A stretch of DNA of 64,000 nt from Xestospongia muta. Taxonomy: Eukaryota; Porifera; Demospongiae; Haplosclerida; Petrosiidae. A program made the translations under genes and the position numbers. The stretch lies in contig OY848922.1 of NCBI GenBank assembly GCA_963693285.1, positions 5,444,923-5,508,922 on the forward strand, read 5' to 3'. Positions 1 through 12,957 of this stretch are shown here, in pieces; within the stretch, counting starts at the first letter, position 1, and every line of letters begins with the position of its first letter. Under the pieces are notes generated by a model. That model saw only the letters and a list, made by a program, of their open reading frames with translations. It was not told the origin of the DNA and ran no database searches.

Positions 1-995
1 AAATTAAAGTTTAATAAACATTAAGAGTTTGGAAATACAAAGCAGTTTAAATGATATAATTATACTGTATGGCTATCAAAATTTAATAGTGCAGCATAAG
101 TAATGTTAAAGTTGCAGTAAGAGCTAATTAATTGATGAGGAGTCTCATTGATACAATCTTAGAAAAGTATACTAAGTCAGTAGACAATAGGTCCTATCAC
201 ATGTAATCTAGAATAACTTGTTACATAATCAAATAGCTGCAATGGATGATGCTGAATTGCAAAATAATACTTAAAGATTTTCTTTTGCAGGTCATGTGAA
301 ACTAGATATTTACAATGTTAAAACATGAGCAAAGCATTCTTAGCTTGATGTGGAACACTTCACATTCCAGGTAGAAACTGAAGTCATTACGTCCGATTGC
401 ACATTTAAGAGAATGACAATGTAATTACTTCTCATAAGCTTCTTATAGATAACCACAATTTAAAAGGTTCTTTAAATATTAGCTTTGAAAATGCATAAAC
501 AAAATACTAGACAATGTAAAAACATATCATTTACCACATATTGTACTGATTTACTTTGCTTCTTGTACTATACCCTAACTTTACTGTTCATTAATCTACC
601 ATACAATATTGTCTTGTATTGTATTGTATTGAAATGTTTGTATGGTACAACACATTATCACACTCTCACAAAATTATTTTTTGAAAAACGCCTACTATGT
701 TCAACAAGCAAAAGTTAATGTGAGAAATGATACTTAATAATTTAGTTTCTACAGATTATGTGAAACTATACATATACAGTGTTATAACATGATCAAAACA
801 TCCTTATGTTAATTTGGTACAACTGAACATTCCAAGTACATGAGTGAAGAGATTATGCCAGTCTTCACATATAACAAACAAACAATTATTACAAAAGAGT
901 GTTTTCACTGTTCTATAATAATATTTTAATATCATACTAAGTATGTTATTCATAAATTATGACTACTTAATGTAATCAGACCGTGATCTTCATAC
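1..995. other. Intronic sequence of gene A; duplicated segment
   Basis: No exon was found. Positions 20-170 are clearly related to 42755-42905 in a gene B intron. From about 724 the sequence is the first part of the ankyrin cassette. Confidence 0.5.
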
Positions 996-1560
996 CTTAT
1001 TAACAACAGTAATGTCAGCACCATTAGTAATTAATATCTTGATGATCTCTGGATAATTACTGGACACTGCCAAATGTAATGCAGTCCGACCACTCTGTAG
1101 CAATAAAAGAAAGAAGCAATACATATATAATACACACTATACAGATAAATTTCAGCTCAGTGTAATAGAAAAATAATTTATTCAAAATTTAATGATTTCA
1201 TTTAAACATCCACTATATGATGTTGTCAAGATGATACAATTCTTATACAGTTTTGTTCATATATATATATATATATATATAGTGACTATCTAATTTACTG
1301 TACACTAATATACTGCATTACTAAACTCTGAACAAACCAATCTGTCTAAAAACAGGAATAATTAATATAATTTTACTAGAGAACCTCTGCTAGTTTTAGG
1401 AATAGAAGGGGATTCATCAGATATAAAGAGACAGGTTATGAAAACTGTAATTACACTAGTCATTGTTTAGTGACAAGACAATACTTCAAGCTCAATATTT
1501 GAACTAAATAATTAAGGTATTACTTTAATCATAAAATAAAACAAAAAAAAACAAGTATAT
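724..1560 (-). repeat. Ankyrin-exon cassette copy 1
   Basis: This holds the 99-bp exon at 996-1094 plus conserved intron on both sides. The downstream flank on the gene strand shares the stretch around TATACATATACAGTG and TTATAACATGAT with the other copies. The edges are approximate. Confidence 0.65.
996..1094 (-). CDS. Gene A exon 5, ankyrin repeat (99 bp)
   Basis: Acceptor CTACAG and donor GTATG give 33 codons: SGRTALHLAVSSNYPEII, then KILITNGADITVVNK. It lies in a copied cassette (about 724-1560). Further exons are expected left of the window. Confidence 0.78.
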
Positions 1561-4500
1561 CATATTCTATCCAATCTCATATAATGACAAAAGAAAGGTT
1601 AATTTAATCTAAATTGATTAGAGATTGTGAAAACTACATAATTAAGTACAAATTTCTGATTCGGCAGTTATTATAGTATAAACTCAAGATGGTAAGTTTT
1701 GATTTGTAGTTGTGGTTATGATGTTCCACAATTAATAGTTTAGAAAATTGCTTACAGAAGATAATGGAGAATCATTCTAAAGGTTAAAACTAGACTTGAT
1801 ATATATATATATATATATGTATGCATGTATGTATATACAAATACATATTTTTGAAGGAGTAAAAAATAGAAAAGTTAATGCTATCATTTAAAATAATTTA
1901 TTATAAAATAAAGTGAAGAAATATACCTAGCAATTTTACAATTTGCAAACCTCTAATATGCTTAATTTATTTTTTAAAGATCATGCCTACTATGTTCAAT
2001 GAGCATGTGAAGGTTAAGAGATGTTTAGAATGTTGTGAAATAAACGATTACAACCTAATCTACTTAGACAATGCAGGGGCTGTATTGGCAATATCAGGAA
2101 AGAGTTTGCAGATAAAGAGGCTGCTGGAGATGATCTATGTAATTTGAAACAGTAAAAAAGGTTACAGGGAAAGCACTAAATCACTCTCTCCCAAGGAAAA
2201 AAATAGATGGAATCTGGTTTCATGTTTTGTAAAATTTGACTATTTTTATCCCTGCATGTTTCATGTGGTGTGTTAATGTAATAAATGTTTCATTCTTTCT
2301 ACATACTTAAGATTATTTATTAGATCTTTAATTATATATCCAGAATGGTCAATCATATTCTGTACTCTTATATTTTACCATGCTATAATTCTAATATTCA
2401 TAAAAAACGAAATGTTTGTTTGTGAATGTAATTATTTTATACGCATATATAATTTGCAGTTTATAAATCAGCTTTTAATGTACTTGAACTCATACAAAAG
2501 ACCACGACAATGTTAACAAGCTATTTATTCTTGCTATACTAAAGTCAAGATTTTGACTGAGCTATGAAATCCTGTCTTTAATTTTATGTGTAGAGATTGA
2601 TCTAACAAGGAGAAAGTAATTCTACCAATGTGTGTAAAAAAGACAGACAAGATATTTATTTCTCCAAGCAAGGTACAAGAATCAGCCAAATTAGATACCT
2701 TGTCACTTCAGATGTCTATTCATTGTGTGCATATTTCAATTTACATGCATGATGAGGGAGAATATAGGAATTATTTAATAACTTTCACAAGGGTTAATTT
2801 TTTATTGTGTGCATGAGTATAAACTCTAGACTCCATGCACATATTTACGAGAACATTTCAAAAGATAGACTTCACTAAGGCCATTTTAAATTATCACTTA
2901 CAGTAAAGGTGTTAGTCACATTCACATCATTAGAGTGACACTGTCTGGTTCACAAAATACTGAAAAATGTTGTAATTTTAATGGATTAATGAGCTGTTCA
3001 TGAAACACTTTGCACAGAAACACATATTGATCCAAAATATTATTGAGTAAAAGATGGAATTTGTTGCTTATACACTTTTCCTTTTCAAGTTTAGATTTCA
3101 AGCATAACACCTGAACCAATGGTTTCATTCAAATAGTTGGTACACAGACATGTTGTATAAATGTTTGTATTAAAAACTCCTAATATTGTAATTTTTAATA
3201 CCAAATTTAATATGATTCTAACTCAATATAGCTGCACTATGTAGCCTAAAATCTAGGTACATTTGTTACACAAAATAGCTGTAAACAAACAACAGTTACT
3301 CACAAATGATACTTGAGAATTTTATTCTACAGATCATGTAAAACTATACATATACAGAGTTATAACATGATCAAAACATCCTTAGGTTAATTTGGTATAA
3401 CTGAACATTCTAAGTACATTAGTGAAGAGATTATGCCAGTCTTCACATTTAAGAAACAATAACAAATAGTACAAACAAGTATTTTCCCTGATCTATAATA
3501 ACATTTTAATATCATGCAAGTAGTCATATTATTCATAAAATATGACTACTTGATATAAATTAATATACAATGATATTTCATACCATATCAACAAGAGTAA
3601 TGTCAGCACCATTACTAATTAATATTTTCATGATCTCTGGTTGATTGAATGCTGCATAATGTAATGCGGTCCAGCCACTCTGTAACAATAAAACAAAGAA
3701 GCACTACATACACAATGTACACTATACAGATAAAATTCAACTCAATTTACTAGTAACACAATTTATTCATGAATTTAATGATTTCATTTAAACATCCACT
3801 GTGTGATGTTGTCAAGATGGTACAATTCTTATACAGATTTGTTCACATATATATATATATAATATAGCTACAATATACTCTATTGTAGACAAATATACTG
3901 CATTACTAAACTCTTAATGATAATAAAGTAATATTGATCGACAATAATGGTTGCTTAATAAAAGTGAGAATGACATTTTTTCTTGATCCCGTCCTTAATT
4001 TAGTATTGTATTAGTAGTACAATTCAAATATTGTACATTAGTGGTTATCAGTATATATAATGTAACACTAATGATAAACAAAAACAAAATGATATCTTAT
4101 AATTTATGTTGGCTGCAGACATAACTATGATAGAGATATAATAGCATGAGTAAAGCACTTTTTTGTATATAAAGCTGAAGCAAGTGGACCACTGAATATG
4201 AAGTTATACAAACTACTGAAGGCATTGCTGTGTCTTTTTTAAGACAGTAACACTCTAAGAAATGTAATTTGTTAAAAATATAGAGCATTACCAAGTAGTA
4301 TGTACACATTAATTTCTTTGTTGCTGCTCATACAATAGCGACAATTGCTGGTGATTGTTGTAACCATTGGCAATTTTTATTTTTTTATTATATATAGGTG
4401 TTTGGTAAATGTTATAATGCAATTACAGGAAACTATACATGATAGGTAGTACAGAGTGGACTGATGTATATAATATACACAGATTTTAATGAGATATGAG

Positions 4501-7500
4501 ATGTTATATGAATAGATTTTTATAGATGAAAGGCATATTTTAACTACAACCTACTCAAATGATCTTCAGGAAATTATTCTGTAGCAGCAAACTAAAATGC
4601 GTCTGTCATGGTTAAGTGAACACCCATGCTTGATGCAAAATTGTGTCTATCACGTATATCAGTTAGTATTATATGTAGTTAAATAACTACACAGTTATTT
4701 AACAGTAGTTAAATAACTGTGTAGTTATTTAAAATAATCCGCTTCTATTAATTAAACAAATGGTAATATTGTAATGTTTACATTCACTGATGTCTCATAT
4801 CATGTAGAATAGAAAAGATCTGAAATACATTTGATGTACAACAGGGGGTGTGGTCAGACAGTGTGTCTCAATATATAACAGGTGTATAATTATATCTATA
4901 TGCAACATAGTACACAGTCTTGGAAATACAGTAGCTATGTATTGTGTTTACATATCAATGTATAATATGTAAGTACTAACTAGTAATAAAAAATTATAAC
5001 AATAATCATATCATAGCTATAGATTGTGTCACATAGAAAGAATAGCTAGAGAAAAAAGTAAATAAAGTAATAATTATTATTATCATATTATATCAATACT
5101 ACTACAGTGAACCACTCTTAAAGGACACTATAAATTAACCCTTAGTAATGAGGGTTGCATATTTATAAGATTTTATGCATAGGCATCCATGAGTAAAGGT
5201 TAAAAATTTTCAACCAAAATGTACCCTGGTATATTTATTAAGAATGCTCAAAATGCATTCATCACAGTAGTTAACATCCAAGATGAGAACACTAAAAAAC
5301 TTTGAATTATGGAATGTTCATACTAAACAATTGGAATTTATGGCAGTTTTTAGTACCAGTTATATTTATACCAGCTGGAAATTTGTAGTATGATAACTGA
5401 TAATTATTGTGTAAAGGAGACCTTATTATGACTTTCAAAGCTAATGATGCATTCAAAATGGTATCTAATCATTAGTTGGATAAAATACTTCTGACTCCAG
5501 TGATAATAATTTGGATGAAGAAGATGACTTAGAATATGAAGTAATGGACGTTTTTAACAATGAAAGATAATGTATAATATTATAAACACACACAGAGTAG
5601 TTATAGTAATACAGAAATGATTCACGTGTGAGTTTTATACTTTTGCACAAAGAACAGTTTTCAACGTATTCAACACTAATAACCTCATCGAAACTACATA
5701 AACAATTCAACTAACCAATGTAGTATTAGAAGGCTTAAAATTTTTTCGCTTGGAAATTGTTTGTTGACACACTAAATTAATTAATTATGGTACAGTAATG
5801 AACATGTGCAATTTCACTAATAAAATTAATTGTTAAAGAAGACACTTTCATACTATAAACACAAAGTTGAAAGGGGTCTGATATATAGAGAATTTACACT
5901 GTATATCAATATAATGATATACTTACAGAATCAGGTATATTAGGATCTGCATTTGATTGCAAAAGATATTGAACTATGTCTGCGTGTCCTTTAAATGACG
6001 CCCAGTTTATAGTAGAATTCTTGACCTAAATGTAATGATAATAGTAATAGTATAATTATTCATCAATATATCAATAGTACAATCATTATACACACACATA
6101 CATTGATACATGTGTACTTACATGTATATGACTATAATGATTAGTGATAATATTAATAATATGTATTCTAATAATTGTGATCTAGCTTGGAAAAACCACA
6201 CATATTGCTAGTGTTGTTTTAGTTAACTATAACTATAACTAAAACTTTTTAGTAGGCACTTTTGTAATTTAGTTAATTAACCATAACTATAACTAAAATT
6301 GTTCCAGGAAAGCATACTCTAGCTAAACTATAACTAAAATTTTTGACAATTTCAGTGAACATAGACATTTTGTAGCCAAACCTATCTATACAAATGCTTT
6401 ACTTCACTTACCACACCTATAAGTGTGCTACGTGCTACAGGTAGTGATTAGTGATGCATAATAAGTGTTTTAAGTGATAATGAGTTCGCAAGTTTACATG
6501 GTTGTCAATGTCACTTGCACGATTATCGTAGAAGCACATGTTCTGCACATTACCAAGCACATTGCCAGTTGAGACAGTGGAAGAGAACTGAAATTGAATC
6601 AACTAGTTATGACGGCTAGTTATAATGACAGCACACTCAGTTGCAGGAGTGTTGGTCATCCCTGTAAGAGTGGGAAAACTTTGACTATGACCAAGAAAAA
6701 GGAAGTAGCAGATTTAAGATCTCTTGTGGGAGTGGAGAAGCAAAAAAATGTAGGGTTACTGTAAATGGGAAGTTAACAACTAGCCTAAGGAACATCCTTA
6801 GAAAACATCACCCTCAGAAAATGAAGGAAGTTGAAGAAAAGGATCGAAAGAAGGAAAAGCCAAATGAAGGTACATCATCATCTACATTTTCTGGTATAAG
6901 GAAAGGTCAACTTACATTACATCTGTCTCTTCAAGCTAAAAAAGTATGATAGCAACAGTGAGAAATATCAGATCATCACCAAAAAGCTTGCAATTTTTAG
7001 CTTATAAGGGTGTACCATATAGCCTAGTAGAGAAATAAGAGTTTAGGGATCTGTTGGAAGAGCTTTATTTTCGTTTTCTGACTCCAAGTCGATCTCTAGT
7101 CAGTAGGGTCCTTGATAAGATGAATATCAATATGATGTGTACCATAAAACACTACCTGAAGAAAGCATGCAAAGTGAATATATGCTGTGATATGTTGACC
7201 AAGAAAGGTATGATTGCTTCCTTCATGGGGATAACAGCTCATTTTTTGTCAGAATACAAGCGACACTCTATCACTCTGGCAATCAGAAAAACGCCAAGCA
7301 TTTCATTGATCTAACTGATGAATGCTTTGAACCACTTTTTTTGATGCCAACAGCAGTTGATTCTCGATTTACCCTCATGTTGACTAGTGAGCAAATGGAA
7401 CCAGCTGAAGTAGAACTGACTAATCAGCTAAATATGTCAAGTGTTCATACTACAACTGCTAGTCTAGAAGAAGCAGGAAGTGAGGGCATGGTTACTGAAC

Positions 7501-9907
7501 AGGATCAACCACCACCACTGAAACACTTCTGTTATCTTTCAGGCATAGTCATTGATAAACATCAGGAATGGACAAGTACAAGTCAGGTTCAACAAATAGC
7601 TATCAATGAAATCAAGCATTATTTTCAAAATTTGCCTCAAGAAGATGACTCTAATGACCCAATTTTTTGATAGAGTCAGATAACATTACCCCAAGTTAGC
7701 TTCAGCTGCAATAGACCTGCTATGCATTCAGGATCAACCACTTCTGTAGAATGCATTTTCTCAATAGCCGGTTATGCTCGGAGTCGACGGAGTAACAGGC
7801 TTACAGACACAAACTTAAAAGAACAGTTACGTTTTCAAAAATCAAGAAATATATTAATGTTGAGAATACTTGTGTAAACTTTAACTAAAACTAAAATAGA
7901 CCTAACTTTAATTATAACTAATTTACGTTTAATTTTAGTAACATTACTAAACCTAAAGCTATAACTCCTACCAGTAGGCTAACTTTACTATAACTATAAC
8001 TTATATGAAAATATGTAACTAAAACAACACTACACGATTGCTAAAAACTTTCGAACCAGTAGTTGAATATATATAGTTGCTACATGGTCATTTCGTGCAT
8101 GATGCATACAATATATAGTATCAGGGAAGATCAGTCATTAAAGTATTTGGATTTTAAAGTGGTTAAACATTCTGTACAAAATGGCTGCATACCAACCATG
8201 CATACGCAATATTTAGTCAAATTTTTTTAATGTGAAGGATAATTAATGACATAATTGACCACACCCCAACAATTAAATAAACAATCAATAAACATTTTAG
8301 CACAGTTTGTACACCACATCTAACATTATTAACAAATCTACAAGTTGTACTTGATTATAAAATATTATACAATGTAATACCATAGTTACCAGAGTAAGCG
8401 CCCATGGGCACTTACAGTTCATTTGGAATTTGAAAAGGGTGGGTGCTTACACGTGATTTTTCAAAAACGGCTTCTAGTAAGCGGACACTTATGAATAATT
8501 AATTAATTACCATGACTACTCTGTATGTATGGTGTAGAACTTGAAGCTGTTGAGGGCTCGAGGCTCTGAGAACTCACCTGGAGCGCAATGTTTCTGCTAT
8601 AGCAAAGAACTATGGTGTAGACAGAAAGCATATTAGAGAATCAGATAAGCAGTTTGACAACGTTCTTGATTCACAATAACGATACACTATACAGTCAAGG
8701 ACAAAAGGAGGAAATCCTCCATTGAGCAAGGCAGATTAGAAGTGCCTTGTGAGCTGACTTTTCAATTCCAAACATAACAAAAGAAAATGAAACTATAATG
8801 TCTAAGCTTAGAAAATTTGCTAGCTGAACTTATTTCTCTTTGCTCAATGATAATAACCACAATAACCACAAATCTAAAAGGGTGGGATGAGGGTGGGTGC
8901 TTGCACAAGGAATTGACATTTTTCTTTAGGGACCATAAGGGAGTGGGCACTTACATAGAGGTAGGCACTTGCTCGGGGAACTACAGTACTCTAATTCATT
9001 TTTATTTAAATGCAGAACTGTAATCCAGATGCAAAGGTGCAAATAAAACAAATGCAACTAAGATATAATTGCCACATTAACTCCAATAATAACTTTGTGA
9101 AAGTTAATAAAGATTCAAGCCCCAACCCTTAGCACCAGAGTAAACTATTCATAATATATGCTATGTCCATTCATTCATATATCTCAAATGTTATATATAA
9201 AATGTTTTAACTACATGATTAAACATTGATAAAGACTTTGTAACACACACACATTAATTTATACTAGGTTGATTTAAAGGATATATTGTGATTACTATTA
9301 TAATAACTATAACACTTGTATATCATATATGTAAATAATTATGATGATTTGATAATGACAAGAACTCTTATCATAAGACAATATCATCTCTGAATAGTAC
9401 TATATTGTGACACACTTACATACTTATCTCGAGCATTGACATTTGCTCCTTGTTGTAAAGCAACTTTCACACCTTCTAGTCGTCCATTGAAGGCAGACTT
9501 AAGCAGTAAGTCATCCTAACAAAGATATCAAAGTTAATGAATGTAATATTACACATAAACAAGATAATATACAACATAGTTTATAATACAGTAGACATAA
9601 TATTATAGAAGACATACTATAACAAGAGTACAGTAACTACTAATATAGTACATTGTACTAAGTATATGGGCATGACCTATATACAAACTATAGAGTCAAG
9701 TACATACGTTACTTATATTAGATCAGATAACCTAAAGTAATCCACCAGGTCATGTTTAGTTTAGATAGAGGGAATATCTTGAATCTGGTAGGATTACTGA
9801 GTGGACTGGACAAAGCTGACCAATCTTATTAACTATTAGTGAGCGAATTATTTATTTTAGTATATTTAGAATACTTTAAAAGTACTTACCAATGTTTCCT
9901 GATCCAT
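996..9907 (-). CDS. Gene A: ankyrin-repeat protein, 5' part only (5 exons, runs off left edge)
   Basis: The visible CDS joins 9890-9907, 9420-9515, 5927-6025, 3584-3679 and 996-1094. All junctions are GT-AG and phase 0. It encodes MDQETL, then DDLLLKSAFNGRLEGVK-type sequence (first, capping ankyrin repeat), then three more repeats with the family hallmarks (TALH, GADI). Ankyrin arrays are protein-binding scaffolds, so a recognition role is likely, but no ligand or effector domain is visible before the window ends. The introns hold a hAT element, a pogo-like element and AT microsatellites. The repeats at 3.6 and 1.0 kb are near copies of those in gene B, as are their intron flanks, so gene A is probably a paralogue of gene B and may continue to a Roc-COR or Death part outside the window. 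The start codon is chosen because it is the only ATG in phase with the first ankyrin exon and is followed by a perfect GTAAGT donor. Confidence 0.75.
1095..3583. other. Gene A intron; older segmental duplication, AT microsatellites
   Basis: No further exon was found. (AT)n runs lie at about 1258-1281 and 1798-1820. The stretch 1320-1560 matches 41525-41780 and 56735-56890. The stretch 2250-2640 weakly matches 57280-57710. This ties gene A's introns to the upstream part of gene B. Confidence 0.45.
3300..3910 (-). repeat. Ankyrin-exon cassette copy 2
   Basis: Same organisation as the copy at 724-1560: conserved flank, exon (3584-3679), conserved flank, then an AT microsatellite. The intron flanks are nearly as similar as the exon, which points to duplication of a block rather than selection on the exon alone. 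Confidence 0.65.
3584..3679 (-). CDS. Gene A exon 4, ankyrin repeat (96 bp)
   Basis: Acceptor TTACAG and donor GTATG give 32 codons: SGWTALHYAAFNQPEIM, then KILISNGADITLVDM. It is one codon shorter than its relatives in the first helix. It lies in a copied cassette (about 3300-3910). Confidence 0.78.
3911..5926. other. Gene A intron without recognised gene
   Basis: Apart from the palindrome at 4679-4732, this is AT-rich sequence with scattered stops in all frames. No domain was recognised. Confidence 0.4.
4679..4732. repeat. Perfect 25-bp inverted repeat with 4-nt loop
   Basis: The left arm is 4679-4703, the loop AGTA is 4704-4707 and the right arm is 4708-4732. The arms are exact reverse complements and start TTAAATAACTACAC. 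It lies in a gene A intron. It may be a tiny palindromic transposon relic or a hairpin; the sequence alone does not decide. Confidence 0.8.
5927..6025 (-). CDS. Gene A exon 3, ankyrin repeat (99 bp)
   Basis: Acceptor TTTAG and donor GTAAGT give 33 codons with NWASFKGHADIVQYLLQ and NADPNIPDS. This repeat is unlike the near-identical cassette repeats and is probably an older exon. Confidence 0.75.
6209..8032 (+). mobile_element. hAT-type DNA transposon, decayed
   Basis: The ends are inverted repeats: TAGTGTTGTTTTAGTTA at the left, and its reverse complement, ending CTAAAACAACACTA, at the right. The flanks CATATTGC (left) and CACGATTGC (right) look like an imperfect 8-bp target duplication. The interior carries a hAT transposase with stops. 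Many short AACTATAACT-like repeats sit next to both ends, as expected for subterminal transposase sites. It is inserted in gene A's third visible intron. Confidence 0.75.
6690..7875 (+). pseudogene. hAT transposase remnant
   Basis: Conceptual translation in shifting frames gives a basic N-terminal part with CRVTVNGKLTTSL and RKHHPQK (BED-finger-like). A middle part follows (7054-7314) with MEELYFRFLTPSRSLVS. Next is an acidic linker (7341-7670). The C-terminal dimerisation signature SVECIFSIAGYARSRRSNRL is at about 7745-7800. Stops and frame changes separate these blocks, so it cannot make a full transposase. It is known as hAT by the C-terminal ERxFS-like motif and terminal repeats. Confidence 0.68.
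8380..8986 (+). mobile_element. Pogo-like short element, copy 1 (TA target sites)
   Basis: The terminal repeat is of the form C..TAGTT.CC.GAG.AAG with GCCCA following. It is flanked by TA at 8378-8379 and 8987-8988. The interior, read on + from about 8556, gives a pogo-type helix-turn-helix relic with IAKNYGVDRKHIRE. Next comes a piece related to the VKDKRR block of the copy at 49668. It is about 607 bp, too short for a transposase, so non-autonomous. Confidence 0.72.
9420..9515 (-). CDS. Gene A exon 2, N-terminal ankyrin repeat (96 bp)
   Basis: Acceptor GTTAG and donor GTAAGT give 32 codons in phase 0. The sequence contains LLLKSAFNGRLEGVKVALQQ followed by GANVNARDKY, a classical first repeat. 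Confidence 0.75.
9890..9907 (-). CDS. Gene A exon 1, start codon exon (MDQETL)
   Basis: The ATG is at 9907-9905 and is followed by five codons and the donor GTAAGT. The exon ends in phase 0 and joins the ankyrin exon at 9515. No long upstream open frame was seen. Confidence 0.62.
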
Positions 9908-11754
9908 TGCAAAACAGGGAGGAAAATAAAGGACAACAAGCAAGTTATAGAGGCGTGGTTATGACGTTTGGGTCTGGGATAGTGAATGGTATCTCCTGAT
10001 CGCGTCGTAAGCGAATCTCTCTTAACTCAATCTTCTCTATCTTCATTATTATACATACACTATTAACTGCTGTAGTAATATCTTACTATCTATGATCTAA
10101 AGAAACTCTCAGTATTGTGTAAGCAATATGTCAATATCTGGTATTCACTGTGTAACAAATTCCTTTACTCAGTGGATAGTTTCCTGTACTTCATAATTCC
10201 TATTGCTGTGGTTGTATTGAGATTAAAGTGTTGTTTGTTGTGGTGGAGAATACATTATTATCAACAAGTATGATGTCATTTTATTGTTGTCTGTTAATTT
10301 ATATAATCCTTACAGAGAAGACAAGCTCAACTTCCTAGGCAAGCCTGGATTCAACAAATAGTTAAAAATTCTCAGAATGCTCTGTTAGTTCTATTGATAT
10401 CAATGTATAGAATTACTAACCCTCACAGATGTCCGTGTGAGCAAGAGTTACAGTGCTTGCTCTTTGTGTCAATATGTCTGTATTTTCTAAAAGCATATAC
10501 AATGTGGCGGAGTTTTTCACTCCCAAAAATTTACTGTATTTACAATACACACTTATCTATATTATTTTCCTAAAAATGCTACTTTTAAATTTTACTTGCC
10601 TTTTTCTTATAAGGTCTTCATATCCATACCAATTAATGAATTATTATATTATGTTGTCACATGATGATTTTACTTATTGAGACTTGATTGAAGAGTGTAC
10701 TTTCATGTCTGCTTGAACTTTTGTTTCATTAAGAGCTATTATTCCGTCCAGCCTAAAAATAATTAATGTTTACTATTTGACTTCTGAACTATTTTCAATA
10801 ACAACTGTATGTGTACATTCAGTATTGTTAATGTAGTTACATAACTAAAACAACACTAGAATATGTATACGATTAAGCATCATTACAATGTTAGAGATGT
10901 GGTCTTAACTATAATGCAGTATTTGACAACACCTTGTGTATACCATTCTGAAGAATAATTCTTTAATTGAATTATTTTGATGGTAATTAAAGATACTTGA
11001 CAAGGCCAACATTTTTTAAATGTTTGTTTATATCAAAACCTTTTAAATTTTGGTGTTAATTTTGTTTCTTGAATAAAATGAATGAATGACTTTTAATATC
11101 TCTAATATGTCCATATGTTAATACTTTCATTAATGTTATATATACATGTACATCTACCTATTACATTATACCCTAACTCTGATTATAATAATACATTATA
11201 CTACATGTTACTAGAGCTAAGCAAGAGCAGCTGGAAGGTCTACTGAACTCCACTTTACAAGGATAGTTTCAAGAGCATCTGTTGGTAGTCATCATATTAT
11301 TTTATCTATGTTTATTCATCAGGTCAGATTGGGCAATATGGTCCAACAACTTTATAAGGTCCTATTGTTATAACTCAAAATGATATTTTATATCAATCTT
11401 CAATTGTTTACACTAGGAGGCCATACCTATATTGTCTTGATGAAACAAATAGTCAGATTAGGCAGTACCATCCAATAACTCTATAATGTTCTATTGTTAT
11501 AACTCCAAATGATATTTTACAGGGTACATTGATTAATTCTCATTTAAACCGTCCTGTTGTCTATCATCTTTTGATCAAGTTTAAATGGTTAAGGTACATG
11601 AAGGAAAGTTTTCAAAGTGGCTGAGGCTAATAACACAGTTGGCCCATCTCAAAAATATTCTACGCTTACTACGACAGTGATGATGATAATATCTTTGCAT
11701 GTTGCCATAGAACTTCAAACTGATAAATAAAAATAGTAAGTGAAATAACTACTC
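9908..11754. other. 5' flank of gene A; no gene recognised
   Basis: The first 120 bases upstream of the start codon are locally richer in G+C and CpG (around 9955-10015) than the surroundings, so the gene A promoter probably lies here. No TATA box is convincing. The rest is AT-rich without a supported gene. Confidence 0.35.
10838..10858. mobile_element. Solo hAT terminal repeat relic
   Basis: The sequence ending CTAAAACAACACTA equals the right end of the hAT element at 6209-8032. No matching left end was found nearby. Confidence 0.5.
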
Positions 11755-12560
11755 AAACTCCACCCACTCATGTCATTGACTACAACTCATTAATATTGCA
11801 AATGACATAATTGGTATATTATAAAAGTGACTTTGTAAATGATTGTGATGACAATGTATCCTACATTACTGTTGATATATAAGACTAACTGATCTGTCAT
11901 TCAATAGTATGTAGTGTACACAGTCAACACTTCATTTATTCATTATGAAAAAATTATATTTCTTTATTAGCTTTAACTACCTTATATTAAACTCCTCTGT
12001 TTATAATATGTAGTGTTTTATTCCTGTTAAAAGTATAAATTATGTCTCACATACATGTCTATGTACCTTTTATATGTAAGATTTGTTCAACATGATCATG
12101 ATATAAACAATTTGTTTATCATTATAATAATACACATAACAAGCCTATACATGTTTTAGAAAGGAAGCTTTATAGTGTTGTCAAAATACATATTTCATTA
12201 GTCTGTTTGACGAAACAACTATAGTTGTTATTGTGTCTAGCCTTTAAAATAACATACTGCCATGACAACCATTAAAATTAATTAGACATGCTCTTGCTGA
12301 CCAGTTGATTGTCATGTTACTACAAAGAGAGATAAACTTAATAAACTATTGTAATAACAAGATGCTACAACAACTAGTACAATTACAATGTATGTACATA
12401 GTAAAAGTATTATTATTAAGTCACTTGTACATTAATTACAGTTATGGACAGAGTGTACTATGTATGTTAAAGAGTTTATATATTAAATGGATGGAGAGAG
12501 AGATGAGTGGATGAATGAATGGATGTACAGATAGAGATTGTTGTAGTATCAATAGATGAA
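11755..12560. repeat. Tandem duplication unit 1 (period about 1.2 kb)
   Basis: It starts CATGTCATTGACTACAACTC and includes GATGGAGAGAGAGATGAGTG at about 12489. The same order recurs about 1.2 kb later. No coding signal was found. Confidence 0.7.
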
Positions 12561-12957
12561 GGAACATTTGAATGAGCCAAATTACTAGTGAATAATATGA
12601 CTCACTAAAAGTCACACTATGTTTGTTAAGTATGATAATGTCTTCTCTAATGATATGTCGATGTAATAGTGTTATATAGTCACTATATACACAATACTAG
12701 TAGTAGTTGATTACATTATTATATTACTACATTGATTGTTATAAATATAAACTTGACCACATTGCTCTCTGCTGTGCATAGTGTCACTGTTGTGTAGTTA
12801 GTTAGCTTTGAAGGAAATACAGTGTCAGTTAAGGAAATCAATTGTGATTGCAAAGTTATAAGGATGTATCAATGAATGTATTGTTAATATAGACTGCATA
12901 GTTATATTATTAGTGTAGAGGGAAATGTAGTGTCAGTAACACAAGTGTTAGCAACAA

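Larger units (their letters stand above)
6026..9419. other. Gene A intron carrying two transposons
   Basis: It holds the hAT element (6209-8032) and pogo-like element copy 1 (8380-8986). The spacers 8033-8379 and 8989-9419 show no gene. Confidence 0.5.
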
